DNA of 64,000 nucleotides from positions 1,798,001-1,862,000 of the forward strand of contig VJWN01000005.1 of assembly GCA_007644065.1 (NCBI GenBank), given 5' to 3'. Positions 1-12,315 of this stretch are shown one piece after another; position 1 is the stretch's first letter; each line of letters starts with the position of its first letter. Origin of the DNA: Margaritispora aquatica. Lineage: Eukaryota > Ascomycota > Leotiomycetes > Helotiales > Discinellaceae. The position numbers were made by a program, and so were the translations under genes. The notes below the pieces were generated by a model, which was given only the letters and a program-made list of their open reading frames with translations, was not told the DNA's origin and did no database searches.

Positions 1-2055
1 AACCATCGTATCAGGAAGCATCTGGAGCACCAGTCGAAAAGGAGTCTCCGCTCGGCTACAAGATTAACTGGGTTACTATCATTTTTCTCAACATTGGCCA
101 AATGATCGGAACTGGTGTCTTCTCTACTCGTATGTTCGCTTCAGATCTACTAAGATTTACTCGGTGTATACGAAACATGACTGATGTGTTGAAACAGCTG
201 GGTCAATCTTGAAAGGACTTGGTTCCGTGGGTTTGAGTCTGATCTTCTGGTTCATCGGTTTCTTAATCGCAGCTGCCGGTATGACTACATATCTCGAGTT
301 TGCATCCTACTTCCCCAACCGCTCTGGAGCTCAGGTCGTCTATCTTGAGCAAGGATATCCTCGCCCGAAATATTTCTTCCCGACAGCCTATGCAATGCTG
401 AACATTCTTTTGGCCTTCAGTAGCAGCAATGCAGTCGGTAAGCAAAATCTTCTATACCTGCTCTCGAATGCCGTGTCTAAAAATTTGGAATAGTGCTAGC
501 TACTTATACCTTTCGCATTGCGGGCCACAGTCCAACGGAGTGGGAAGCAAAGGGTGTTGCACTCGCAGGGTACACTTTAGCAACAGCTGGTCAGTATTAG
601 TTCCCACGAGAATATGCAGCCAGCTGACTGACTCTGCACTCTAGTTGTCGTTCTGTCAAATAAATGGTCTCTCCGATTCTCAAACTATGTAGGACTTATC
701 AAAGTCGGAATTTTAGTATTGTACGCCTTTGTCCTCTACATTTAGCATGATGCAAGGGACTGATCATTCTGTAGCATCTCAATCACTGGATTTGTGGTCC
801 TCGGAGGGGGGACCAAACATATTCCAGATCCTGGCCAGAATTTTCGCAATGCTTTTGATGGCACGACTGGCGATGCTTCGGGTATTGTTCGAGCACTCGT
901 AAGAGTCAACTATGCATATGAAGGTTACGCCAATGCCTTCAACGTTGTGAATGAGATCCAGGTACACGCTTTTGTGTCCAAAAGTTAAAGCTTTTGCTAA
1001 CACATCTAGAATCCTATCCACACTATCAAATGGGCTGGACCTCTGTCCCTTCTCATCGTTGGAATTCTCTATGTCTTTGTCAATATTGCCTATTTCGCTG
1101 CAGTCCCAAAGGCAAACATCATCAACTCGCAAACCGCAGCGGCAGCTATTTTCTTCGAGACTGTCTTCGGTAAGGGAAACGCCGGTCGTGGATTGAGTTT
1201 CTTGATACTGGTTTCTTCTTTCGGGAATCTTGTTTCTAACTTGATTGGAGCTGGTCGCGTCATTCGCGAGTGTGGAAGGTAATAGAAACCATCCCCTAAT
1301 TCTCTGACATGTTGACTGACATACACCTAGACAAGGCGTCCTGCCATATCCAGCTTTCTGGGCATCCACCCAACCTTTTGGGACCCCGCTAGGTCCCTAT
1401 CTCCTCAAATATGTTCTCACCGTCGTGATGATCATCGCACCTCCGTTTGGAGATGCCTTCGACTTCGTCGTAGACTTGAAGTCCTATCCTGATGCTGTCT
1501 TCATCCTCGTCATGGCAGTTGGATTATACCTCATCCGTCGCAATAGAAAGCGCATCAATGCCGAAGCACCAGAATTCAAAGCTTGGGATGCCGTTGTAAT
1601 TTTCTGGATCCTAATTCAAGTCTTGCTTCTCGTCATGCCTTGGGTCCCACCTGCTGGAGGTATCTACGCCGGTAGTGTCAGTTTCTTCTATGCTACTTAC
1701 TGCTTTACTGGTCTCGCTATGTAAGTACCCCCTCATCAAGCTAGCTATATCATTCTCTCCTAACAACCAAAGATTGGCAGCATGTGCACTATACTATTGG
1801 GTTTGGGTCCACTTCCTCCCTAATCGAGGAGGTTATGCCATTCGACAAACCGTCCTTATCTTGGACAGTGGGGCTCAAACTCACCAACTTGTTAAGGTTC
1901 CTTTGGGGGAGCTTGAGGATTGGGATGCGAAGCATGATGTTATAGGTAAACAAGTTGGTGCTTCTACCTCTAGTTACGACTCGAAGGATGGAAGTGATGA
2001 TGGAATCAGCCGGGAGCGTGTCGTGGTCGAGGGAGAGAAAACGTCGAATGTGTAA
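1..2055 (+). CDS. High-affinity methionine permease (MUP1-like), 5' end outside window
   Basis: Plasma-membrane APC-superfamily amino-acid transporter, closest in my recognition to fungal MUP1-type methionine permeases. The window starts inside the hydrophilic N-terminus; reading begins at base 3 and gives 555 residues. Exons 3-129, 198-437, 494-589, 645-720, 775-961, 1010-1278, 1331-1720 and 1773-2055 sum to 1668 nt, which divides by three. The first membrane segment carries IGQMIGTGVFSTPGSILKGL, the conserved unwound-helix motif of the family. About twelve hydrophobic segments follow, and the tail ends in an acidic, serine-rich stretch. The last intron must use an AAG acceptor (1771-1772) behind a CTAAC branch site; the nearby CAG would put a stop shortly after. 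The C-terminal block CALYYWVWV and LVKVP is typical of this family. Substrate specificity is inferred. Confidence 0.85.
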
Positions 2056-2421
2056 GTGGATGCCTCAGCTAATCGCTGCTGTATGATATGCCATGTTGTA
2101 GAAAGTTAAAAGGCACCCTGGAAATATCTATTGAGAGTTTCGGGAACCAGCTATTGTGGTGTGCTTGCCAGCTTAATTGTCACCTACACATAATCGTACT
2201 CACTCAAGGCCCTTTTCAGCCTTTTTATGGCCAGTGAGACTGTTCGTTCATTTGAAGACTTTGAAAGTGGCAATATTATTGGTACATCATAAAACAGGAT
2301 ATCTCAACGTGCAACACCCCTTCTTAGCCTCCGACCATCGACTTGTACCCTAAGACTATCCATATGAAGCTGAACTATGGTCCAACTCTCTCCCTCGACC
2401 TTGTCAAACATTCAATGCTTA
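2056..2421. other. Convergent intergenic spacer
   Basis: This gap lies between the 3' ends of the permease and the Ras-fusion gene. I see no gene, repeat or RNA in it. Confidence 0.6.
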
Positions 2422-4742
2422 TTACTGTTTAGATCTCCGGCGAAGGAAATCTTTGAGTCTGCTTAGTGGCGATTCTAATTCCGCCGTATCTAACTCAATA
2501 GTGGCAACGGTAGATGGCTGTTGCCAATATGTCTCTCGCGATTTTTCCCACCTTCTTACCTCGCGCACAAGGTTGAAAAATGAAAGCTCGACATTGGTGC
2601 CTTCAAGGGACGAGACCTCGCAGTGAGGACATTCGAAGAGCTTCGCAACTCTCTCAGTTTCCTCTTTCGATACCTGACGTTCGTCTTCCTTTTCGAGATG
2701 GTTGCCGACAAGGATCATTGGAAACGTATCTTTGTCTTTGATACGAAGAATTTGCGTGTGGAACGCTTGAAGACTTTCCAAAGATTCTTTGGAGGTTATG
2801 CTGTACACTAACATAAAGGCTTCCCCCGTTCGCATGTACTGCTCACGCATAGCTGAGTACTCCTCTTGTCCTGCTGTGTCTAGCACATCCAGGATGACAA
2901 CTTCGTCATCGATGACACATTGCTTTCGATAGGAATCCTCGTCTATTGGATAATACTGTGACTTGAATTTATCCATGACGGCCTCATGTTGCATAAGCTA
3001 TAGGAAGATGAGTCCTTGACTTGTACCTGCAGAAGAGAAGATGGACTTACCCGAATGACGAGCGAAGATTTGTCTACGCCGTCTGACCCCATGACTACAA
3101 TCCTGTACTCCCTCATGAAACGCCGAATGGGTTTTGGGCTCATGGCTCCGCTATCACTAATGACTGGTTTCGCATCTGGGAGAGAAGCTGGGGTGGTTAA
3201 AGCGTGAATGCTTTGAACCTCTTGAACTTCGATAATAGGATTAGGGTTTGGCTTTGAGACAGTAATTGGAGTTGACTGTGAAGATGATTTAAGTGTGCCG
3301 TCAGTGAAGTCAAAAGCGGCATAGTCTGGAGCTTGCCATGGACGTATGGGGGCTTTAGCCCTTGGAACTGAATTTGAAACAACCTTTGCAGCTAATTTCG
3401 ATGATGCAGATTTAACTGTTGGGGTTGTAGATTCGTAAGGGGTATACACGGGGGGTTGCCATGCACGAAAGGGAGCTTTAGTAACTTTATCTGGCTGTGA
3501 GATGCTCGAGGTTTGGACATTTCTCGATTTTGGTTGAGATTTCTTGTCTCTACCTTCAAGTTCTCCCTCAGTTGACTGTGCATGCTGGAAAGATTCTTTT
3601 AAGCTCGCTTGACTGTCTCCTGTCAGTAGCGCATATGTTGGGATATGAGCGTTGATGAAGTCATTTCTTGAGCTGACACTGGCAGGCGATGGAAATATTT
3701 TGTTCTGGTGTTCTGATATTGGATGCAAAGGGTCTCTTGCAGGTAGTTTTTGGATACCTACTACGGCTTCATCGCTTTCTTTAGAAGAAGTGAGGGGTTC
3801 AGTGTTCGCGTCGTCCTTTGAATTTTGAAGATCAACTGAGCTCAGAGTTGTATTCAAAGGAACTGATGGGAATCTCCCGAGGTAGGGCAAAATGATACTG
3901 CTTCTTATTGAAGCACTTGCCATGATTCGAGTGTATATCAATTGGTTGGTAGCTTTGTCGTCTGGATCAAATGTCTCTGACACCGTAATGCTGACCATTG
4001 ACTCACGAGAAATTAGGAATGTACTTGGTACACTTGTCTCTTTTATGTCAAATACGCCTTTGGTCTCCAATTCTCGAATATAGGCCACAATGAGCTCTCG
4101 GTTTTTACTCATGACATCAGAAGAACACCCTTCAGCTATGAGCTCACGTCGGAACTGCTTCCAAAAGTCTTTGTCGTCGTTCTCATACGTTGTGAGTATA
4201 GAGCTTGCCCGTTCTGAACTCGCTACCGAGACACGATCATCTGGATTCTTTGCTCTTTGCAGCTCTTGCAGTGCTCCAAGCTGCTCCGTCAATAGTCTCT
4301 CAACCCGACCCTGAGAGCCCAATGACATAAGCTGCAGAAACAAGGCTATTGAAGCTGCTTGTCCAGAAATTTGACCTCGGACTTGACTCAGATCTTGCAT
4401 CTCTGTATTTCCAAATCGAACGCGCTGCCATAGCTTTGTGCTGCTTCCTTTCGCTTCGCCCAGGGCATCATACTTTTCGAGGACATCATCTAAGACTTTC
4501 AAAATTAGTCCACAGCTGTGAACGAGGTGCTCTAGTTCTAGGGCTTCGCTCCCGGGTAGCCCAAAGAGTAATGAGGCGGGATTGTTTGCCTCGACCTGAA
4601 GGCGATTCAGAACAATGTGGAGACTGGTGACTTCGCGAGTGAGTTCATCGTATTGACCACATGCTTGGCGTGTGTTTTGAAGGACCTTCCATGCTAGTTT
4701 GCTAACAGCAATGATGTCGCCAACTCCATAGCCGAACGACAT
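2422..4742 (-). CDS. STAND-type N-terminal domain fused to a degenerate Ras-like domain
   Basis: A 755-residue protein from two exons, complement(2422-2997, 3051-4742). The ORF switch is explained by a 53-bp intron with a GTAAGT donor and TATAG acceptor. Residues 1-165 (starting MSFGYGVGDIIAVSKLAWKV) match the fungal N-terminal domain common on STAND/NACHT proteins. Residues about 260-540 are a low-complexity Ser/Pro/Lys linker with repeated PFRAWQPP/PIRPWQAP-like motifs. Residues about 543-715 are Ras-like. G3 is intact (DTAGQE, 604-609), as is the MREQYMR helix. G1 reads GSDGVDKS (552-559) with Asp at the positions equal to Ras G12 and G15. Switch I has PIDED where Ras has PTIED. G4 reads NHLE in place of NKxD. 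There is no C-terminal CAAX box. I infer a pseudo-GTPase or scaffold in a signalling or incompatibility-like role; nucleotide binding is doubtful. Confidence 0.8.
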
Positions 4743-5754
4743 TTAGGCAGTATTTCCCGTGAGGCTCAGTTTGACTGTACTGCTTTACAGGCTCCCACTC
4801 TGTAGGTAGCTTGGGTCCGCGGGGATGACCATGAAGCTTAATACATCTAAGTCATTGGCGCTTTTTTCGCTACACACCTTAATTATTTGTGAAGGAAGCT
4901 GTCGGTGATATATTGCAATATGTATGAAAGTTCGTGATGTTGTTGGATATCGTATCTTGATTCGGTTGTGGCTGAGCTGAGGGCTGAGCAGCAGGCTGTT
5001 TCTTCCCTCTTCCCCCTGTATAGCGTCACATGATATTTGACTTAGACGGGGCGGATTTGTTTCGAGTTCTTGCCTAAGTAGATACAGATTCTATCAGCCT
5101 TAATTCTACTTTATGTTTATCTCCATAATCGATATAGGGTATAATTAAAGAGAAACAGATTGCCATCTTATGTTGTGATTTATTCCATTCATTCTCTATT
5201 GATTATTAGACATCACGTCTGAATGAAAACAAATAATACAACCAATAAGGGAATGTCTGATTGACTGATTATACTGACTGATTGATCGATTGTATGATTG
5301 CCTGCTTGGACAATTGGTTGGTTGATTGATTGAGTGAGTAACTTTAAGCTAGGTGAGTAGATGACCACCTTAAGCGAAGTGACTTGCCTTGAACTAATTA
5401 ACAAACAAACCCCTAGAGCTAACTGACTTATAAGCACCTTGATCTGAATAGTCTACTTTGACACACTTATCGACGTATTGTATTTATATGCCCACGAATA
5501 TCCATATACAAGCATGAGATGCACTCTTAATATAATGCTATATAGAGATCCAATTCACATCGGATACTCATGGATGAACCACATTGAATTGAATGTATCC
5601 ACAACTTCAGATTTTATCGAGAGTCTTGACGCAAATTGGATGTGGGATTTCAAATCCTATATTGAGGAACTACTCTCTACTATCGCTAAAATTTTATAAC
5701 ATTGACAAAGGCCCCGTCTTCTATTCTTTTTACAATATCTCAAAACCAACCAAA
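4743..5754. other. AT-rich intergenic region with a GATT/CTGA simple repeat
   Basis: Upstream region of the Ras-fusion gene. About 5250-5340 is an imperfect tetranucleotide-like run of gatt, actg and ttga units. Short ORFs here show no protein-like composition. Confidence 0.5.
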
Positions 5755-6808
5755 TGAATATAACTCACAACAACTTCCAATATAGCATCTGGATCTACGT
5801 CTGAAATTAAGACAAAGCTTTTCCTCGCTTGAGGTTACACTTCTAATGTGCGACTTCCTGTTCTTGATCACGGCATTTTCCACGTTCACTACGTCATTTT
5901 AAAATTACATTCACACTTCTTCTATAAGTTTCTCGACTCTCCGGACAAGCACAACGTGGTACTTGTCGCTGGAGGTTTGAAGTACGAGTGGATAACTTAA
6001 GTGGACAGTGATGGATCTTGGAGTTTAATTTGCGCCAGAGACGGGAAAGTAAGTTGGTTATTTAGTGGAATAACCAAAAGATTTGTAATGGCGACTGAGT
6101 TTGAGTTAATTCAACAAATAGATCCAAAGTCGAAATATGGAAAAGCTTAACGGTTTGCGCACGGAAACGCTTGTTGATTTCAAGCGCTTTTGAACGCCAT
6201 GTATGGCCTGAAACTACGAAATTAGGACTTAGGAACAGTTGAAACCCCCTTGTCCAATACGCAGATTACTACTGTGCTCTGCCTGTCGTATCGCGCACCT
6301 TCTATTCTGCTTTGTGGTTCATTCTGGAAGATTGGAAGAAGAACCTCAAATTACTGCCCAACATTGCAATGAAAATACGCAGCAAGCAACTTTTTTGGAG
6401 ACTGCATCATCCAGCCTGCTGGTATGCGAGCAAACTTCAACGACCCCAGCGCGATCGGGCTCGACCTATCGGACGATTTGGATGAGCGTCTTGTGGAAAA
6501 TATCTCTCGCGGAATTGATACTACACTTGCTGCTACACATATGGAGATCATGCGCAAGAGGCTCACCGAAGCCTGGTTTGACAACGCCGTCAACGCGATC
6601 ACCAACTACTGCAGCATCCCTCAATTTTACAGACATCTGTACAACGTTAACAAGAACATGGGGTTTTGGGGGCCAATGCTGACCAGTAACCTCGCATTTG
6701 GGTTGGGATAGACACGTGTTAGGTGTAGGCGAGCATCTTGATACATTTTTGTGTGGTTCTATTGAACATGAGGATTTCCCTTGGGATTTAGAAACACCAG
6801 ATTGGTAG
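5755..6808 (+). pseudogene. BTB/POZ-family pseudogene, copy 1
   Basis: A broken relative of the three intact BTB proteins at 21, 30 and 34 kb. From about 5847 one frame reads SNVRLPVLDHGIFHVHYVIL, then KLHSHFFYKFLD, then YEWIT, stop, VDSDGSWSL, ending ARDGK just before a GTAAGT-like donor near 6049. This mirrors exon 1 of the intact genes, including the intron position. The second half resumes with ADYYCALPVVSRT (about 6260) and ends EHEDFPWDLETPDW plus a stop at 6808, the family's C-terminal signature. An in-frame TAA (about 5997) and several frame changes between 6180 and 6430 show it is dead. The 5' limit is approximate. Confidence 0.8.
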
Positions 6809-7109
6809 CTACAAGATATATGATGATGAGTTTTGATACTCAAGTCAGAAATTGGAAGGATATACGAAGCTTGATCCGCCACTTGGCGAAGTCTGGTGCC
6901 TGAGTTGACAGATACTCCATAGATAAATGCAGCAAGTCTACAGCAATAAAAGTTTCCATATTAAATGTGATCTAGAACCAGCCCTATCGTCCGTGTAATG
7001 TGAAGCATCTCTTGACTAAAGCAATATCAGTGCGCATGAGCGCAAATATAGGCAGGTTGCAAAGCTCAAGATTGTAAAGTCTTAAACTGAAGTGTCTCAA
7101 AGACATTAT
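6809..7109. other. Spacer between two BTB pseudogenes
   Basis: I see no coding or RNA signal here. It is presumably decayed flank of the two neighbouring BTB copies. Confidence 0.4.
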
Positions 7110-7626
7110 GAAGAGCCCTTTCTTTTAAGATCGAATTGCAGGAGTATTTACCCGCCATGACAGAAGCTACCATGAAGTTTCGACATCGAGGCCTCTTCAG
7201 AGACTGCATGATTGTCCGAGCTGGTCAACGGGCCACTCTCAGCGATGATGAAGAAGACTCCCTGGATGACTTGGTCTCTCCTTTGCTCGACATTGTGAGG
7301 AAGGTGCAGCACGGGGTTATAAGAAGGTAGCATTAGTCCACAGGCGTTTGCAATATCTTTCTATGAATGATGGAACGATACAAGATATTTTGGCGGAGCA
7401 AGCAACGTGCGATTCCCTACCCGGATACTTCAGGTTGATCTACTCCATTCTGTGGGGTTCCCAGGAGGATACAATTCGAGAAATTACTGGCGATCTTCTC
7501 AAAAACAACTTGGTTTTCGACTATCACGACTATCTCACTAATGGGGACCCTCACCCTTCGTATTTCTTGTGTGGAGAATTGGAGGACGTGGATCTCCCAT
7601 AGGACATTACGGAAGAGGACTGGTAG
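7110..7626 (+). pseudogene. BTB-family pseudogene, copy 2, C-terminal half only
   Basis: This stretch holds only the second half of the BTB-family protein. The frame around 7136 reads LPAMTEATMKFRHRGLFRDC, matching the KCRHRDLFQEC region of the 29-30 kb gene. After stops near 7328-7335 the reading resumes with CDSLPGYFRLIYS and YFLCGELEDVDLP. A TAG then interrupts the terminal signature (P-stop-DITEEDW) before the natural stop at 7626. No BTB exon 1 lies upstream, so it is 5'-truncated as well as mutated. It probably arose by duplication of its neighbour or another paralog, in the same orientation as copy 1. Confidence 0.75.
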
Positions 7627-8303
7627 ACTGATGCGTTTTATCATAGGTGAGGAACTAAAGTACCGATATACAGATGCTCAGGCTCGAGTCCCAAGTGATG
7701 CTGGTCGAATTCGTCTTCACCAAAGACAAAAGCTAGTTGACATCTAGGTATCGAAAACTTGCTAGTATACAATGAAAACCTTCTACTAGATCTTCTGTTT
7801 ATCTATTTTTTCAATTTGCATGATTTTCGAACACATTGAATAGCACTGTCCCTGCATTTCATATTTAGAATTCCTGTCCTCGACGATATTAAAGCTGGGC
7901 AGCGTCGAAGCACTGAACGTTGGCATTTGAGACAATGGTGAGGATATTATTGTGGACATGCAATGCGTCTTCAAGAGCGTCACATACGATACGAAAAGGC
8001 AAAGCAGAAAATGAAAAGTGTGTTTAAGATATGTCCCTAAGTGAGGGAGTTGGAGAATAAAATACGGCCTTCCCCGGGACCTATAAACAATCATGAGCTT
8101 TACTGAAAATTGGCATAGGAACTACCCAGAGGATAATAAGGCACTTGCCAATTAAATATTGCGAAATGACGACATGACAACTAGCAAATAGGTACGTTGT
8201 ATAAAAGGATGATCGATGTTAAGCTAATTCACAGGGTATTGCACAACCTCCTCGAAATATTCATACCAACACCAGTACCAACGCCTATCGAACACCAGAA
8301 ACC
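7627..8303. other. Intergenic region downstream of KDEL receptor gene
   Basis: No gene seen. The small ORFs here are unconvincing. It probably includes the 3' UTR of the minus-strand KDEL receptor gene. Confidence 0.5.
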
Positions 8304-9525
8304 CTACTTCTTACCACCCTCCCTCCACTCCGATCCATTCCCCACCGCTGCACTCGTCTCAGGCAAAATTCCGTCGTCATCACTATCATCATCCAATATC
8401 CTCGCCAAATCCTCGGGATCCCTCATCTTCGCATCAGGATCAGCATCTTCCCCAGTCTCTCCATTGATAATCCCCTCCTCTTGATCATTGAACCCTCTCT
8501 GCCTCTCCCTCTCTCCAGCTAACACGCCATCATCAGCCGATACACTGATTCCTCTCGCACCCCATTTAGAGCTGGCGTTTCGATTTGCGCTTGGACGACT
8601 ATCGCCATTGATTGGGCCACCAAGAGCAGGTGCGCTCTCCTCGTCCTCGTCGGCGTCTGGAACAACGTATTTGTGTCCAAAAATCTTTTGTAGGAGCCAG
8701 CCTGAACGCATGTCATCGGCATCAATTACACCTCCGTTGCGGAGCTTGACCCGTTGACGGGAGTAGTAAACCCATGCGAAATCGAGGTAGAAGGCCGTTT
8801 GGATAATGCCAAAGATGATGGATATAGGGTCCGGCTTACGGTCATTGATGTCTAATTCGCGCCATATCCAGTTGAGGATGTAGAAGGCTCGGTAAGAGCC
8901 TAAGGTGAGGAGGTAGTAGGAATCAATGACTGTTGGCACAGTGGTTTGTCGCAAGAGGAGGAGTTGGGGCAGGACGCAGACAGATTCGAGGATGATGGAG
9001 AATGTCCAGCAGACCTGGCAGATTATTAGTTCCAGCCATTTCAACCTCGACAGATGAATGAAGAACCCTCACCTCTTTAAATCCCCAATATCCCTTCCCT
9101 TGGAAAATCATCATGATAACTGGTGCTCCCACCGCACTACCCACCAAGCACAAAGCACCCAATTTCCAGGCCTTCTCACGTTCACGAGTGCGCGCATATA
9201 CGCGCAGCATCAGAAACAGGATGTATAGCGAGCTAAGAATATAGAAGACCTTGAGAATAGTGTTCCAGACTGTGTTGTGCATGAAGATGTCCAGGTACCG
9301 CGAGATGAAGACCAGGCAGTACATGGCCTGGGTGATCAGCGACACGCCTTCTGTGCTATGGTTCCGGTGGATAGCGAAGATGAGGATGCATTTCGAGGCG
9401 AAGTGCGAGCAATCGCCTAGGATGCGGAAGATCTGTTGTGAGGATTGTTAGCTTTGGTAGGTTTGATGTGGTGGTGTTGGGGGGGAAGCGGAGAGGAGGA
9501 TGGCAGGACGTACGTTCATCCCCAT
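8304..9525 (-). CDS. ERD2: ER lumen protein-retaining receptor (KDEL/HDEL receptor, ERD2 family)
   Basis: A seven-helix Golgi/ER receptor that retrieves HDEL/KDEL-tagged lumenal proteins. The gene has three exons, complement(8304-9014, 9073-9432, 9514-9525), totalling 360 residues. The first exon is only 12 nt (MGMN), followed by a GTACGT donor; the second begins IFRILGDCSHFASKCILI, the classic ERD2 start. Later conserved blocks include YCLVFISRYLDIF and LPQLLLLRQT, plus a YLLTLGSYRAFYILNWIWR segment. The core family protein is about 210-220 residues. This one has a roughly 140-residue hydrophilic, Asp/Glu-rich C-terminal tail, as filamentous fungi often do. It stands alone, with its promoter facing 9.5-11 kb. 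Confidence 0.95.
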
Positions 9526-11168
9526 TTTGTTAGTTTGTGCTCTATACTGGCATTCGTGATGTTGGATTGATGATAGAGATGGAGAGAATCAATGGCAGAT
9601 CTGCGATGGTGATAGCTGTTATGCTCTGCTGTCGAATAGGCTGATTACGCGTCGTTGCGTAGGTTGCCGTCAATGGTCTTGTTCAGCCTCTCTTCGAACC
9701 TGTGTACAAACTTTGGCCCCCAAGTCAGGTTATCAATTGGGTACTCTCTAGATCTAACCAAAGAATTTATCGACGGTGTTGTGATGTGTAGTCGTCGCTG
9801 GGAGTGAGGTTTTATTGTGTTTTCAAGCAAGCTGTCCCCTCAACTCGCATCGCAGCTCGTCAGGTTTCACAGCTTCAGGTGAGGTGAGAGCTCGCTTCAG
9901 CTTCTCCCTTCAGGTAGCTTGTCACTCACTGCCTTAGCGTTGCGGATCATCCGCTGGTATGGGAGTTGGGCTGGGGAAGATCTTCAAGCTCATTCCTCTT
10001 TGCTCGTAACGATAACATGATGTCTGTTTATTCCTTTTCCATAGAGACAATTTGGAATGTTGATATGTTGATATGCTGAGCCAAAGTCAACAAGCAGTTG
10101 ACAGGCGTATGCTCAAGTTGTACCTCGGCAAGGGTCCTGAGAGATCGCCGAAATATCTACCTTATGTCTTACCTTACCTCAAGTTGTCACGCAGCTCTAG
10201 CCAATTCCGATATTTCAGAACGGTGAACTCAAATCATCTTCTATCTGCTGATGCTAAAAGATTGAGGATGATTAAGCTCACGAGCAGATCTAGTTGTAAT
10301 CACGACCACGTGACTGACAACCCCCCTTTTGAGCTTCGGTTAGCGATGTAGAGAAAGATATGATTGTTGCGCAGCATGAGCATATATGAAGCAAAAGAAG
10401 CAAAAGAAGATCACCAATGGTTCAGAAAGTAAATTGAGGTGGGCAAGGACTCGGGTGTCTTTGCAGCGTGTAGATGTTTTAGATTTGCTAGAAAGGTCTA
10501 GCATTTTAATGAATGATGATTTCTTATGAATATTTTGACACAAAATCGCCATTCCGTTGATAGGAGGTGCGTTTAAAGAGAGGTATTTCTACAGGACTGG
10601 TACTATTACTCTTTATGATTAACCTCTTCTAACTTTTAGAGTTGACTTTGGAGAAGGGAGAATTTGTAAGAGATTGAAGGTTGGAGAGAACTTCATTGGA
10701 TATGTATTTATTCATTGCTAGTAAACTGGAGTTTACGTAGATTTTGGTTACAATAAATATGGTTCAGGCTATCAATGGGTTTGCCACGAATCCATTAATT
10801 ACAATGAGAGCCGGCCTAGCCGCCACTTAGCAGTATGCTTAGGGATTAGCAATTCTACAGTAGCATGCGAGGCCTTTGGCAGACGCGAAGTGTTACAGAT
10901 TTTAACATAATTAAAGTCAAAATATCTATCAATTTTTTGGGACGCAGGGGTTTTCAGCGTGCAGGGATAGAAGTTCGAGGACATATAAAAAGAACACAAT
11001 TGAAAGTACAATTCTGCCTAAAAAGTCTGAATCCAAGCTAAACCTGGATGATTAAGAAGTAAGATTTCCCAAGCCAGTCTCACAACCACGATACCGAGAA
11101 GGTTTCTCAACTTCCGCTGCTAGATGCTCATCTCCAATCTCCATCATGCCTTCCTGGCATATTAAATA
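9526..11168. other. Intergenic region, no gene recognised
   Basis: Holds the KDEL-receptor promoter side. A short block near 10297-10350 resembles one at 13702-13752 (see findings). Short ORFs in this stretch look random. Confidence 0.5.
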
Positions 11169-12231
11169 CTAAGCATAAAGCTTAAGAAGCTCTTCGCCCA
11201 AAAATCGCTCTCCATCTCCGTCTTCCTGATTGCCGAGGATGTCACTTACTGGCGCTAAGAAAGCCTGTTCCTCTGGAGTGTTCAAGAGAGCTAAAAACTT
11301 GTTTGAGTCGTCAAGACTCGCTTCGAGAGGTGGTCTCGTAGCAACGTTGATGGAACCTTTTGCACTACCTAGAGCTGACAATGGAAAGAGTGCTAGACGG
11401 GAGGTGATGTCGGAAATATAGCCATACATCTCGGGGGCAGTGTCAAAAGCTTTGTTGATCCATCCGATGCGCTCTGCGTCCTGGGCATTGATATCTTTGG
11501 AGGTCAGAATGAATCTAATGGCCGTTAATATTAATTCTCGTATTGCTAAATCTAGCAATCTGGATTGCGGGTACACATAATCTACTACCAAAATTGAGAC
11601 CTGAGAAATGAAAGGGTCAACATACTCCATGGCACGTCCTCGCCCAATGTGTCGAACCAGGTATTGAATTCCTCCCGCGCCAGGGATTATACCCAGTCCC
11701 ACTTCGGGTTGTCCAAAGAGAACATGGGCCTTTGTTGCGAAGCGCATATCAAGGGAGACAAGAAACTCATTTCCACCTCCACGCGCAACGCCCTCAACGG
11801 CACCGATTGTCACCTGTGGGAGGTTCGTCATGTTATGCAACATCTCAATCATGCGAGAGCTCAATGTAGGGTCTATGGTTGGTTACCAAGTCAGTCATAT
11901 CATTAAATCCCTAAAACTTGAAGATGCTTGTACCAAATGGCTGCTCAAAAAGATCCGCGTGAGCTATGAAGTATTTAGGAACATCGCTCTTGAAGAGGAC
12001 GACTTTGGTGACATTGTCATTTTGTAGCACTCCAACCAAGTTCGTAAAATCACGAAGCATGACTGAGTTGAAGGAGTTGATGGTGGAAGTCGGGCTGTGA
12101 ATTATCACTTCAAGGACTCCTGGCGTGGTGTGAGAGGTGCGAAGGGTTGTGTAATTACCAACACTAATTGATGTGGCGATTGAGACAAATGCCGAGAGAG
12201 CAACTGGGAAGGTAAGACGTGAGAAGAACAT
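11169..12231 (-). CDS. Enoyl-CoA hydratase/isomerase (crotonase) family protein with signal peptide
   Basis: Three exons, complement(11169-11514, 11626-11872, 11934-12231), total 891 nt, 296 residues. The crotonase fold is clear. GGGNE (131-135) and FGQPE (152-156) carry both glutamates equal to Glu144/Glu164 of rat enoyl-CoA hydratase. The oxyanion and pocket regions FKSDVPKYFIAHADL and GIIPGAGGIQYLVRHIGRG are also well kept. The protein starts MFFSRLTFPVALSAFVSIAT, a textbook secretory signal, in place of a mitochondrial leader. There is no PTS1 (it ends LLKLYA). The last intron (11515-11625, GTATGT donor) joins MEF to ILTSKDINAQDAERIG. Location in the secretory pathway is inferred; the substrate is unknown. 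Confidence 0.85.
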
Positions 12232-12315
12232 TTTGGTTGTTGTTTGCTTTGTTGGTGCGGTATCAGAATGAATGTTCTGTGAGTGTGATCATCTTCAGTT
12301 TGAGCCCACAGCGTA

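Noticed and set aside
1721..1785. Methionine permease ending early at a stop after the last intron
   Set aside because: Using the AAG acceptor at 1772 restores a conserved C-terminus (ALYYWVWV) and total exon length divides by three.
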